DNA of 64,000 nucleotides from Alteromonas salexigens (GTDB lineage Bacteria > Pseudomonadota > Gammaproteobacteria > Enterobacterales > Alteromonadaceae), in NCBI RefSeq assembly GCF_025628895.1, contig NZ_JAOTJC010000008.1, positions 181,312 to 245,311 of the forward strand. Direction: 5' to 3'. The notes under the pieces were generated by a model. The model was not told the DNA's origin. It ran no database searches and saw nothing but the letters and a program-made list of their open reading frames with translations. Shown piece after piece: positions 16,621 through 25,255 of the stretch (position 1 is its first letter; the number at the start of each line of letters is the position of its first letter). The translations under genes and the position numbers were made by a program.

Positions 16621-17760
16621 ATGGCATACGATAGTAGCGTTAACGCCACCACTGAATTTGATACTCATACGTCCATGTACACGGCATTCGATAATGCCCA
16701 TGTACCGGATGCCAGTGATGCTGAACTGGTGTCGCTGCGTCAGCAGGCCAGCCGTCTTGAACATCTGTTAAAAGTGATGCCCGCCGGTGTCATTGTACTG
16801 GATGGACGGGGCATTGTCCGCCAGGCGAACGATCAGGCCCGGGATCTGTTAGGTGAACCGCTGGAAGGGCAAATCTGGCGAACTATCATTCAACGTTCTT
16901 TCAAGCCTCGTGCCGACGATGGTCACGAGGTATCGTTGACAGACGGACGCCGGGTGAAGCTTTCTATTACGCCTTTAGAAGGAGAGCCTGGACAGCTTAT
17001 CGTGCTGACCGACTTAACCGAAACACGGCAGTTGCAGGCTCGCGTCAGCCATATGCAGCGCTTGTCGTCACTGGGTAAGATGGTGGCCTCGCTGGCACAT
17101 CAAATTCGCACACCGCTGTCTGCGGCTATGTTATATGCCTCTAACCTTACCCGGAAGGGGCTGGGCGAAGAGGCCAGCCACAACTTTGCCAACAAGCTTA
17201 CCGCCAGACTGCAGGACCTGGAAAGTCAGGTCAATGACATGTTGTTGTTTGCCAAGTCTGGTGAAGAGCAGGTGGTAGCGGCATTGTCCTTATCTGATGT
17301 GGCGGCGGCGATCACGGCCAATGGCCAGGCCATTGCGCAGCAGGCCGGGCAGACTCTGCGCTTAGTAGGGTTTGACAGCGACGCCACATTTACCGGCAAT
17401 CTCACTGCACTGCAGGGCGCATTGCTGAATCTCATCAATAACGCCAGCCAGGTGACGGCAAAAGGCGGGACGATTACTGTCCTGGCCGCCACCGCTGATA
17501 ACCAGATTACCCTGTCGGTGTGCGACGAGGGTCCGGGCGTATCCACAGAGCTGGTGGATAAAATATTCGAGCCGTTTTTTACGACAAAAACCCATGGCAC
17601 CGGCCTCGGCCTGGCGGTGGTGAAGTCAGTGGTTAATGCCCATAAAGGGACGCTGGCCGTAACGAACCTTGCTAATCAGGGCGCGTGTTTTACTTTGTCG
17701 CTGCCTGCTCATAATGAACCAAGCCGTCAACTGCAGTCGAATTCAGGAGTTCACGCATGA
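16621..17760 (+). CDS. flrB: Flagellar sensor histidine kinase FlrB/FleS
   Basis: A 379-residue soluble histidine kinase. Residues about 40-135 form a PAS-like domain (MPAGVIVLDGRGIVRQANDQ is its opening strand). The phospho-acceptor is His160 in SLAHQIRTPLSAA. The ATP-binding domain has an N box (LLNLINNASQ), G1 box (CDEGPGVS), F box (FEPFFTTK) and G2 box (GTGLGLAVVKS). There is no membrane segment, as expected for FlrB, which senses an internal cue of flagellar assembly and phosphorylates FlrC. It is driven by a sigma-54 promoter, and its stop overlaps the flrC ATG (ATGA). Confidence 0.92.
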   Translation: MAYDSSVNATTEFDTHTSMYTAFDNAHVPDASDAELVSLRQQASRLEHLLKVMPAGVIVLDGRGIVRQANDQARDLLGEPLEGQIWRTIIQRSFKPRADDGHEVSLTDGRRVKLSITPLEGEPGQLIVLTDLTETRQLQARVSHMQRLSSLGKMVASLAHQIRTPLSAAMLYASNLTRKGLGEEASHNFANKLTARLQDLESQVNDMLLFAKSGEEQVVAALSLSDVAAAITANGQAIAQQAGQTLRLVGFDSDATFTGNLTALQGALLNLINNASQVTAKGGTITVLAATADNQITLSVCDEGPGVSTELVDKIFEPFFTTKTHGTGLGLAVVKSVVNAHKGTLAVTNLANQGACFTLSLPAHNEPSRQLQSNSGVHA

Positions 17761-19100
17761 ACAAAACCACTATTTTGATCGTTGAAGACGACGCCGGCCT
17801 GCGCGAGGCACTTATCGACACCCTGTTACTGGCAAACTATAACGTACTCGCTGTCGACAGTGGTGAGGAAGCGATTACCACGCTGGCAGCCAAGCCGGTG
17901 GACTTGGTGGTCAGTGATATTCAGATGGGAGGCATGAGTGGCCTGGCACTGTTGAAAACCATTAAAAGTAAGTACCCGAATATGCCGGTGCTGCTGATGA
18001 CAGCGTTTGCCACTATTAATGATGCGGTGCAGGCCATGCGGGATGGCGCCACAGATTATCTGTCTAAACCGTTTGCGCCAGAAGTGCTGCTAAATCTGGT
18101 AGGGCGCTACGCACCTGCCCAGAAAGTGGAGAGTCGCACACCGGTAGTGGCCGATCCGTCCAGTATTGAGTTGCTCACACTGGCCCGCAAAGTGGCCCGG
18201 TCGGAGGCCACCGTGATGGTCCTGGGCCCCAGTGGCTCGGGTAAAGAAGTGCTGTCACGGTATATCCATGACCAATCGGCGCGCGCCGCGGAGCCATTCG
18301 TCGCAATCAACTGTGCCGCTATTCCCGAAAACATGCTTGAAGCAACGCTGTTTGGTTATGAGAAGGGGGCCTTTACCGGCGCGGTACAAGCCTGCCCGGG
18401 AAAATTTGAACAAGCCCAGAACGGTACCCTGTTACTGGATGAAATTACCGAGATGGATTTGAGCTTGCAGGCCAAGTTGCTGCGGGTATTACAGGAACGT
18501 GAGGTTGAGCGCCTGGGTGGCCGCAAGATGGTCCAGCTTAATGTGCGGGTGATTGCTACCAGTAACCGTGACTTGCGTCAGGCGGTTGACGCCGGTGAGT
18601 TCCGCGAAGATCTCTACTACCGGCTGAACGTATTTCCAATGGTATGGCGTCCGCTGTCACAGCGCCCCGGTGATATCGTGCCGCTGGCGGAACATCTGAT
18701 AAGCCGCCACGCTCAGGCGCAGGGGCTGGGGACTATCCGGCTTAGCGCGGCAGCGCGGAATAAGCTTACCCAGTACGACTGGCCCGGCAACGTACGGGAA
18801 CTGGAAAACGTGGTGCAACGGGCGCTCATCCTCTGCGAGGATCATTGCATTGACTCATCAGATCTGATGATTGATATGGCTGCCTCACTGGCCAGCCATG
18901 CGCCGGACAGCAATTCGTCGGAAGATGCCAGCCGGTTAGGCTCTGAACTACGCCAGCAGGAGCATCAGATTATTCTGGATACGCTGGAGATGTGCAACGG
19001 CAAGCGCAAAGATGTCGCCGAAAAGCTGGGGATCAGCCCACGCACGTTGCGCTATAAGCTGGCCAAAATGCGTGAGGACGGCATCAACGTTCCCGCCTGA
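17757..19100 (+). CDS. flrC: Sigma-54-dependent flagellar response regulator FlrC/FleR
   Basis: A 447-residue NtrC-type activator. The receiver domain (residues 1-120) has the acidic pocket EDD at 10-12, phospho-acceptor Asp54 (VVSDIQMGG) and Lys in LSKPF. The AAA+ domain shows GPSGSGKE (with serine where most relatives have Glu-Ser), GAFTGA and LLLDEITEMD. The C-terminal Fis-type helix-turn-helix reads DVAEKLGISPRTLRYKLAKM. Phosphorylated by FlrB, FlrC activates sigma-54 promoters of the hook-basal-body operons; good candidates lie before fliE and fliK. A strong terminator follows. Confidence 0.93.
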   Translation: MNKTTILIVEDDAGLREALIDTLLLANYNVLAVDSGEEAITTLAAKPVDLVVSDIQMGGMSGLALLKTIKSKYPNMPVLLMTAFATINDAVQAMRDGATDYLSKPFAPEVLLNLVGRYAPAQKVESRTPVVADPSSIELLTLARKVARSEATVMVLGPSGSGKEVLSRYIHDQSARAAEPFVAINCAAIPENMLEATLFGYEKGAFTGAVQACPGKFEQAQNGTLLLDEITEMDLSLQAKLLRVLQEREVERLGGRKMVQLNVRVIATSNRDLRQAVDAGEFREDLYYRLNVFPMVWRPLSQRPGDIVPLAEHLISRHAQAQGLGTIRLSAAARNKLTQYDWPGNVRELENVVQRALILCEDHCIDSSDLMIDMAASLASHAPDSNSSEDASRLGSELRQQEHQIILDTLEMCNGKRKDVAEKLGISPRTLRYKLAKMREDGINVPA

Positions 19101-19116
19101 TCCGGCAGTTACTGAA

Positions 19117-19147
19117 CCGGCAGTGCCTGAGCATTGCCGGATTTTTT
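19117..19147 (+). terminator. Rho-independent terminator after flrBC
   Basis: A ten-base stem, CCGGCAGTGC (19117-19126) with GCATTGCCGG (19131-19140) and one G-T pair, has a CTGA loop and is followed by ATTTTTTGTTT. It lies 17 bases after the flrC stop. Confidence 0.9.
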
Positions 19148-19451
19148 GTTTCCTGTCACAACACCCGCAGGTGCAGCGCTTTCGGGCTTAGCGTATCCGC
19201 CAATTACCGACCCGGTGTTGCCAGGCCTAACGTGCCCTTACTTACCCTCATCTAATCCGGTACCTCAGGCATGACGTGTCGAGGTTCAGATACGGTCGCT
19301 TGCTTTTTAAACACACCTTCCTGTCATTTTTTTGGCATGACCCATAACTTTATGATCAATAACAACTTTTAAAGTTGGTGCGCTATTTGCTGTAACCCTT
19401 GCAAAGTTATCGGGTCAGCCAAGAATCTGACTGTATCCCCCAGGAGAGATT
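19148..19451 (+). other. Intergenic region between flrC and fliE
   Basis: About 300 bases without a gene. The left two thirds show nothing recognisable. The right part is AT-rich and carries the sigma-54 promoter at 19376-19391 and the fliE ribosome-binding site AGGAGA at 19442. FlrC enhancer sites are expected here or just downstream, but cannot be named from sequence. Confidence 0.6.
19376..19391 (+). promoter_or_regulatory. Sigma-54 promoter of the fliE operon
   Basis: TGGTGCGCTATTTGCT has GG and GC ten bases apart and an intact TTGCT -12 element; the -24 element differs from TGGCAC at two positions. It ends 60 bases before the fliE ATG, in the place where FlrC-dependent promoters of this operon lie in vibrios. 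Confidence 0.7.
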
Positions 19452-19781
19452 ATGGACGTTAAAGCCAACAGTTTGTATCAGGAAATGCAAAGCATGATCG
19501 GGCAAACTCGTCTGCAGGCGAACGAACCCCAGGAACTGATCAAGCAAAACCCTTCTGCCAGCGAATTTTCAGACATGCTGAAAAATGCGGTTGAAGGCGT
19601 GAACAGCATGCAACTGCAGTCCAAAGACGCCCAACAACGTTTTGAGTTGGGCGACCCCTCGCTGAGTCTGGCTGAGGTCATGCTCACCAAAGAGAAAGCC
19701 GGCATTGCCTTTGAAGCCACTGTCCAGGTGCGCAACAAGGTGCTGGAAGCCTATAAGCAAATCATGAACATGCCGGTTTAA
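19452..19781 (+). CDS. fliE: Flagellar hook-basal body protein FliE
   Basis: A 109-residue protein of normal FliE length. It joins the MS ring to the proximal rod. The C-terminal half carries the family pattern: FSDMLKNAVEGVNSMQLQSK, then FELGDPSLSLAEVMLTKEKA and VRNKVLEAYKQIMNMPV at the end, as in most FliE proteins. There is no signal peptide, because FliE leaves through the flagellar export apparatus. ATG 19452 has an AGGAGA site eight bases upstream. It is the first gene of the sigma-54-driven operon and lies 12 bases before fliF. Confidence 0.95.
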   Translation: MDVKANSLYQEMQSMIGQTRLQANEPQELIKQNPSASEFSDMLKNAVEGVNSMQLQSKDAQQRFELGDPSLSLAEVMLTKEKAGIAFEATVQVRNKVLEAYKQIMNMPV

Positions 19782-19793
19782 GTGGAGTAACGT

Positions 19794-21491
19794 ATGGCTG
19801 AAACGACAGGTACTAACCTGGCCGTTGCCGACCAGGCAGGTGGCACAGACAACGAACCGGAGAATAAATCCGGCTTTATGGACACGCTCGGCAGTGCCGA
19901 TATGATGCGTCAGATGGCGCTGGTCGTCGTGCTGGTTATCTGTGTGGCTATTGCCGTGTTTATCCTAATTTGGGCGCAGGAGCCTGACTACCGGCCACTG
20001 GCGAAAATGGAAACCCAGGAGCTTATTGAAACCCTGGATTACCTTGATGCTAATCAAATCGATTATCAGCTGGAAGGTAACACCGTACTGGTTCGGGTCG
20101 ACGAATATCAGAATATCCGCATGGGTATGACCCGCCAGGGCCTCTCCCGGGAACCGACCTCCGGCACTGACATTATCATGCAGGACATGGGCTTTGGTGT
20201 CAGTCAACGGCTGGAAATGGTGCGTCTGAAGCACGCCCGTGAGCAACAGATTGCGTCGACTATTCAGGCGATGGACAGTATCCAAAAAGCCCGCGTGTTG
20301 CTGGCACTTCCCAAAGAAAACGTGTTTGCCCGCCGGGAGAAGAAAGCCTCTGCCACTGTAGTGCTGACCGCTAAGCGCGGAGTGGCGATTAAAGGGGAAG
20401 AGGTTGACTCGGTTATTGATATCGTGGCGTCTGCTGTACAAGGCATGGAGCCGTCGAAAGTGACGGTGACCGACAGCAACGGGCGATTACTGAACTCAGG
20501 CTCGCAAGACTCCATGAGCGCCCGGGCCCGCAAAGAATATGAAATTGAGCGCCAGCGGGAAGACGAGTACCTGAAGAAAATTGATTCAATTCTGATTCCG
20601 GTGTTGGGCATCGGTAATTATACCGCCCAGGCTGATGTATCCATGGACTTTACGTCGATGGAACAAACGCAGCGTAGTTATAACCCTGATCTCCCTGCCG
20701 TACGCAGTGAGATGATTGTCGAAGAAAACAGCGTGGGCGCTGGCGCGGGAGGCATTCCCGGTGCCCTGTCTAACCAGCCGCCACTGGACTCAAATATCCC
20801 GGAAAACGCCATCGGTGACGGCAGTCAACAGCCTGTGCCCGGCCGTACCAGTAAAGAGGCCACCCGTAACTACGAGCTGGATACCACCATCAGCCACACC
20901 AAAAAACAAACCGGCGTTATTCGCCGCCTGAGTGTGTCGGTAGCAGTGGATTATGTGCCAACCTCAGCCGGTGAAGGCGAGAGCACGATGGCACCCCGCA
21001 GTCAGGAAGAGCTACTGAATATCCGGCGTCTGCTACAGGGCGGCATTGGTTTTGACGTGACCCGGGGTGACTCGCTGGAAGTGGTGAGCGTCCCCTTCAC
21101 CCGAGTTGATACCGGGGAAGTGGTAGAAGTGCCTTTGTGGGAGCAGCCTGAATTCCTGCCTATCCTGAAATTGCTGGTCGGCGGGCTGGTTATCATCGTA
21201 CTTATCGTATTCGTAATTCGTCCGATGTTGCGTAAACTGATTAACCCGGACTCCACCAAAGACAACGAAGACTTTGATGCCGACGAAGGACTGGATTTGG
21301 GTGACGAGACCATTAGTATGTTGTCTCAGGACTTCGATGAAGGTCAGGTAGGGTTCGCAGCGGATGGCTCGCTGATGTTACCTGACCTGCATAAAGATGA
21401 AGATGTACTGAAAGCAGTACGGGCCCTGGTGGCCAACGAGCCTGAGCTGTCTGCGCAGGTCGTTAAAGGCTGGCTGATGCAAGATGAGTAG
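19794..21491 (+). CDS. fliF: Flagellar MS-ring protein FliF
   Basis: A 565-residue FliF that forms the MS ring in the inner membrane. Two membrane segments are visible, one near residues 42-61 (MALVVVLVICVAIAVFILIW) and one near 447-467 (ILKLLVGGLVIIVLIVFVI), with the periplasmic ring-building domains between them (NIRMGMTRQGL, ARVLLALPKENVF, VASAVQGMEPSKVTVTDSNG). The acidic C-terminal tail after the second segment is the FliG-binding end. The long, acidic N-terminal extension before the first segment (about 40 residues) is typical of polar-flagellum FliF. It follows fliE by 12 bases and precedes fliG by 11. Confidence 0.96.
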   Translation: MAETTGTNLAVADQAGGTDNEPENKSGFMDTLGSADMMRQMALVVVLVICVAIAVFILIWAQEPDYRPLAKMETQELIETLDYLDANQIDYQLEGNTVLVRVDEYQNIRMGMTRQGLSREPTSGTDIIMQDMGFGVSQRLEMVRLKHAREQQIASTIQAMDSIQKARVLLALPKENVFARREKKASATVVLTAKRGVAIKGEEVDSVIDIVASAVQGMEPSKVTVTDSNGRLLNSGSQDSMSARARKEYEIERQREDEYLKKIDSILIPVLGIGNYTAQADVSMDFTSMEQTQRSYNPDLPAVRSEMIVEENSVGAGAGGIPGALSNQPPLDSNIPENAIGDGSQQPVPGRTSKEATRNYELDTTISHTKKQTGVIRRLSVSVAVDYVPTSAGEGESTMAPRSQEELLNIRRLLQGGIGFDVTRGDSLEVVSVPFTRVDTGEVVEVPLWEQPEFLPILKLLVGGLVIIVLIVFVIRPMLRKLINPDSTKDNEDFDADEGLDLGDETISMLSQDFDEGQVGFAADGSLMLPDLHKDEDVLKAVRALVANEPELSAQVVKGWLMQDE

Positions 21492-21502
21492 GAATTAATC
21501 CC

Positions 21503-22546
21503 ATGGCGGAAGAGTTAGCAACCACTGAAGATGAAATCAGCTATGACGTCAGTAAGCTGGAAGGCGTAGAAAAAGCCGCGATATTGCTTTTGAGCCTGTC
21601 CGAAGAAGACGCCGCGCAGATACTGAAGCACCTGGAACCGAAACAGGTGCAGAAGCTGGGCAGTGAAATGGCCAAGGTCGATGATATGACCCAAACCAAG
21701 ATCACTGCCGTGCATAAACATTTTATTGAAGAAATTCAGAACTACAGCACCATTGGTTTCCAGAGCCAGGACTTTGTGAAACGGGCGCTAACCGCAGCGC
21801 TGGGCGAAGACAAGGCCGCTAACCTGATTGATCAGATCATGATGGGCAGTGGGGCCAAGGGGCTCGACTCGCTCAAGTGGATGGACTCCAAACAGGTGGC
21901 CAGCATCATCCGCAACGAACACCCGCAGATACAAACCATTGTATTGTCCTATCTGGAACCGGAACAAAGCGCCGAGATCCTGGCGCAGTTCCCGGAAAAA
22001 GTGCGCCTGGATTTATTAATGCGTATCGCCAACCTGGAAGAAGTGCAGCCCGCAGCGCTGCAGGAGCTCAACGAAATTATGGAAAAACAGTTTGCCGGTC
22101 AGGCAGGTACACAGGCAGCCAAGATGGGCGGCCTGAAGTCTGCAGCCGATATTATGAACTACCTGGACACGGCTATCGAAGGCCAGTTGATGGACGCCAT
22201 CCGCGAGCAGGACGAAGAGATGAGTCAGCAGATCCAGGATCTTATGTTTGTCTTCGACAATCTGGTGGACGTGGACGACCGTGGCATTCAGGCTATTTTG
22301 AGGGAAGTGCAACAGGATGCGCTGCTTAAAGCCATCAAAGGTGCCGATGACGAGCTGAAGAATAAGATCATGAAAAACATGTCGAAACGTGCCGCAGAAA
22401 TGTTGGCCGACGACCTGGAAGCACTGGGGCCTGTGCGTATTTCTGAAGTGGAAACCGCACAGAAAGAAATTCTGTCAGTGGCCCGTCGACTGGCTGACTC
22501 TGGCGAGATCATGCTTGGCGGTGGTGGCGGCGAAGAGTTCCTGTAA
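21503..22546 (+). CDS. fliG: Flagellar motor switch protein FliG
   Basis: A 347-residue switch-complex protein that sits on the cytoplasmic face of the MS ring and receives torque from the stator. The N-terminal domain opens with GVEKAAILLLSLSEEDAAQI; the middle domain contains the EHPQ motif (RNEHPQIQTIVLSYLEP); the C-terminal torque helix includes the charged residues of FVFDNLVDVDDRGIQAILRE and MSKRAAEMLADDLEALGPVR. The tail is glycine-rich (MLGGGGGEEFL). Length and domain order are standard. It lies 14 bases before fliH. Confidence 0.97.
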   Translation: MAEELATTEDEISYDVSKLEGVEKAAILLLSLSEEDAAQILKHLEPKQVQKLGSEMAKVDDMTQTKITAVHKHFIEEIQNYSTIGFQSQDFVKRALTAALGEDKAANLIDQIMMGSGAKGLDSLKWMDSKQVASIIRNEHPQIQTIVLSYLEPEQSAEILAQFPEKVRLDLLMRIANLEEVQPAALQELNEIMEKQFAGQAGTQAAKMGGLKSAADIMNYLDTAIEGQLMDAIREQDEEMSQQIQDLMFVFDNLVDVDDRGIQAILREVQQDALLKAIKGADDELKNKIMKNMSKRAAEMLADDLEALGPVRISEVETAQKEILSVARRLADSGEIMLGGGGGEEFL

Positions 22547-22560
22547 GGACAGCCTGAATC

Positions 22561-23343
22561 ATGAGCAAACCAAAGCCATTTTCGTCAGATGAAGCCGAAG
22601 TCGCCAAGTCCTGGGACTTACCGTATGTAGAGAAGCCTGCTTCGCAGGACGATCCTTCCCGCACCAACGCATTTAACCGACGCTCAGACTGGAAATATGA
22701 GCCGCCGGAAGAGGAAGAAGAAGTGCTTCCTCCAACGCTGGAAGAAATTGAGGCTATCCGGGAAGCGGCGCGGGAGGAAGGCTACGAAGAGGGTAAAGCC
22801 CAGGGGTTTGAAGAGGGGCGCACGGCCGGTTACGAAGAAGGCAAAGCCAGTGGTTATGAAGCTGGCCACGAAGAAGGTAAAAATCAGGGGCTCGAAGAGG
22901 GCCAACAACAAATTCAGGAGCAAACGGAACGTTTTGCCCTGTTGGCGGATGCGCTCAGTGCCCCGCTTAGCCAGGCCAACGACGAAACCCGCCAGCAACT
23001 GGTGAAACTGGCGGTGACGCTGGCCCGCGCGGTCATCAGAACCGAAACAACCACCAGTGATACCGTTATTCTGCAGGCGCTGTCAGAAGGGCTGAAGGCC
23101 CTGCCTATCAATGAAGCTCAGTATCAGATACGCATGCACCCCAACGACATCGCCCGGGTCACCGAACATTTCGGCCAGGCCACCCTGGATGAAAAGCACT
23201 GGCAGCTGGTAGAGTCGCCGGGAATGCAGGAAGGCGGATGCGACATTACCACCTCCCAAAACGCGGTGGATGTTTCTATTGAACGGCGCTGCAAAGATGT
23301 GCTCGACAAATTTCTGTTAAACCAGGGGCTCGATAATGACTAG
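22561..23343 (+). CDS. fliH: Flagellar export ATPase regulator FliH
   Basis: A 260-residue FliH, the stator-like partner that holds the FliI ATPase at the export gate. Residues about 70-115 form a run of GxxxG-type repeats ([20 protein letters not shown] and onward), the hallmark helix-packing repeat of FliH proteins. The C-terminal third ([15 protein letters not shown], then [11 protein letters not shown]) is the FliI-binding domain. The N-terminus is hydrophilic, with tryptophans (SWDLPYV) that in other species dock on the switch or FlhA. The stop overlaps the fliI start by eight bases. Confidence 0.94.
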   Translation: MSKPKPFSSDEAEVAKSWDLPYVEKPASQDDPSRTNAFNRRSDWKYEPPEEEEEVLPPTLEEIEAIREAAREEGYEEGKAQGFEEGRTAGYEEGKASGYEAGHEEGKNQGLEEGQQQIQEQTERFALLADALSAPLSQANDETRQQLVKLAVTLARAVIRTETTTSDTVILQALSEGLKALPINEAQYQIRMHPNDIARVTEHFGQATLDEKHWQLVESPGMQEGGCDITTSQNAVDVSIERRCKDVLDKFLLNQGLDND

Positions 23344-24670
23344 TCCCTGGCATGATTACCTCGACCGTCTGCCTAAACAAGTGGCGGTTCCACCCGTAGT
23401 GGCCGCCGGAAAACTGGTGCGGGGTATTGGCCTGACACTGGAAGCCGTGGGGTGCCAGCTGCCAGTGGGAAGTCAGTGCCTGGTGCAAACGGTGGAAGGC
23501 GAGATAGAAGCCGAGGTTGTAGGCTTCGGTGAAGATATCACTTACCTGATGCCCACTGAAGCGGTCCGTGGCATTGTACCTGGCAGCCGGGTACTGCCCC
23601 TTAACCGCGAAGGCGGTCTGGCGGTGGGAATGGGGTTGCTCGGCAGGGTGGTGGATGGCAACGGTCAGCCACTGGACGGACTGGGCGCAATTAATGCCTC
23701 CACCCGGGTGCCCACCTCCCGGCCACCTATGAACCCGCTGTCCCGCCGACCTATCAGCAAACCCATGGATGTGGGCGTGCGCGCCATCAATGCCATGAAC
23801 ACGGTAGGTATAGGTCAGCGAATGGGACTGTTTGCCGGCAGTGGCGTGGGGAAAAGTGTCCTGCTTGGGATGATGACCCGGGGCAGTGAAGCCGATGTGG
23901 TCGTGGTTGGTCTGGTGGGCGAACGGGGCCGGGAGGTCAAAGAGTTTATTCACGACATACTTACCGAAGAAGAGCGTAAGCGTGCAGTGGTTGTGGCGGC
24001 GCCCGCTGATACCTCGCCGCTTATGCGTCTGAAAGGCTGTGAAACTGCCGTCACCATTGCCGAATATTTCCGTGATCAGGGTATGAATGTACTGTTGCTG
24101 ATTGACTCGCTAACCCGTTACGCCATGGCGCAGCGGGAAATTGCGTTAGCAGTGGGCGAACCCCCGGCCACCAAGGGCTACCCGCCCTCGGTGTTTGCCC
24201 GGCTGCCGGCGCTGGTAGAGCGTGCCGGTAATGGCAGCGACAAACAGGGCTCAATTACCGCGTTCTATACGGTGTTAACAGAAGGGGATGACCTGCAGGA
24301 CCCTATTGCCGATGCGGCAAGGGCAATCCTCGATGGGCACGTAGTGCTTTCGCGCTCGCTTGCTGACAGCGGGCATTATCCGGCTATTGATATCGAAGCG
24401 TCCATTAGCCGTGTGATGCCTATGGTGGTCAGCGATGAACATCTTATGCAGGCCCGCCGGATCCGACAGGTGTACTCCAACTACAAACAAAATCAGGATC
24501 TCATTGCCATTGGGGCCTATGCAAAAGGCTCTGATCCGCGTATCGATCTTGCTATCCGGGCCGAGCCGGCCATCAATGCGTTCCTGCAACAGGGCATGAA
24601 ACAGGTATTGCCCTATGACGAAAGCCTGGAAGGCATGACCGCACTGGCCACCGGGTTAGGTCAGGGGTAG
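23336..24670 (+). CDS. fliI: Flagellum-specific export ATPase FliI
   Basis: A 444-residue F1-beta-like ATPase that energises flagellar export. Walker A is [15 protein letters not shown], Walker B is [20 protein letters not shown], and the export-ATPase signature [18 protein letters not shown] is complete. The N-terminal small domain begins [10 protein letters not shown]. The ATG overlaps the end of fliH by eight bases and fliJ starts five bases after the stop, so the three export genes are tightly coupled. Nothing unusual is seen. Confidence 0.97.
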   Translation: MTSPWHDYLDRLPKQVAVPPVVAAGKLVRGIGLTLEAVGCQLPVGSQCLVQTVEGEIEAEVVGFGEDITYLMPTEAVRGIVPGSRVLPLNREGGLAVGMGLLGRVVDGNGQPLDGLGAINASTRVPTSRPPMNPLSRRPISKPMDVGVRAINAMNTVGIGQRMGLFAGSGVGKSVLLGMMTRGSEADVVVVGLVGERGREVKEFIHDILTEEERKRAVVVAAPADTSPLMRLKGCETAVTIAEYFRDQGMNVLLLIDSLTRYAMAQREIALAVGEPPATKGYPPSVFARLPALVERAGNGSDKQGSITAFYTVLTEGDDLQDPIADAARAILDGHVVLSRSLADSGHYPAIDIEASISRVMPMVVSDEHLMQARRIRQVYSNYKQNQDLIAIGAYAKGSDPRIDLAIRAEPAINAFLQQGMKQVLPYDESLEGMTALATGLGQG

Positions 24671-24675
24671 CCTGA

Positions 24676-25119
24676 ATGTCATCACAACTCGCCCGGGTGG
24701 CAGAATTCGAACGAGAACGGGAGCAACAGGCAGCCCAGCTGTTTCAGCAAGCTCAGACCATGGTGAACCAACAGCGTCAGAAGCTGGCCAGTCTCGAACA
24801 GTACCGCACCGATTATCTTAAGAACATTCAGCAAACGGGCAAGTCGGGTGTCGAGGCCCGCCAGTACCATCAACACTTGTCCTTCGTGGGTAAACTCGAC
24901 AAAGCTTGTGAGCAACAAACCCAGTACGTGTCGCAGGCAGCGCTGGCTGCAGATCAGCGCAAACGGCAATGGCTTGCCCAGCAGCAACGCTGCAAGGCGG
25001 TAGAGCTGCTACTGGAGAAAAAACGGCAGGCCGCTCAGCATCTTGAAGCCCGTCGCGAACAAAACATGCTGGACGAATACGCTAACCGGGCTTACTTCCG
25101 GCGCTTCCACGCGAAATAA
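24676..25119 (+). CDS. fliJ: Flagellar export chaperone FliJ
   Basis: A 147-residue, almost wholly helical protein rich in Gln, Arg and Lys, predicted as a long antiparallel coiled coil, as in FliJ, which fits into the FliI hexamer like the gamma subunit of F1-ATPase. The family segments QAQTMVNQQRQKLASLEQYR and SFVGKLDKACEQQ are visible, and the length is standard. It is the last gene before a 136-base gap that holds the next sigma-54 promoter. Confidence 0.92.
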   Translation: MSSQLARVAEFEREREQQAAQLFQQAQTMVNQQRQKLASLEQYRTDYLKNIQQTGKSGVEARQYHQHLSFVGKLDKACEQQTQYVSQAALAADQRKRQWLAQQQRCKAVELLLEKKRQAAQHLEARREQNMLDEYANRAYFRRFHAK

Positions 25120-25151
25120 TTCCCCTCGCTACCATCCCCTGTCTCGCCTAT

Positions 25152-25167
25152 TGGAACGATAATTGCT
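25152..25167 (+). promoter_or_regulatory. Sigma-54 promoter of the fliK operon
   Basis: TGGAACGATAATTGCT matches the sigma-54 consensus at nearly every position (GG and GC ten bases apart, TTGCT intact, one change in TGGCACG). It lies in the fliJ-fliK gap and ends 88 bases before the chosen fliK ATG. Confidence 0.8.
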
Positions 25168-25255
25168 CAATGAGTATAACGATTGATTCGTTCTCTTGGA
25201 TGAAGCCAGATAACCCGGTAGCTGGCAAAGAGACAGGGTGTACAGGAACCTCATT

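Noticed and set aside
19333..19348. TGGCATGACCCATAAC as a second sigma-54 promoter before fliE
   Set aside because: The -24 half is good, but the -12 GC is AA, so it fails the invariant requirement; the site at 19376 is better.
23276..23953. 225-codon minus-strand frame
   Set aside because: Antisense to fliH/fliI; His- and Gln-rich shadow composition, no recognisable domain.
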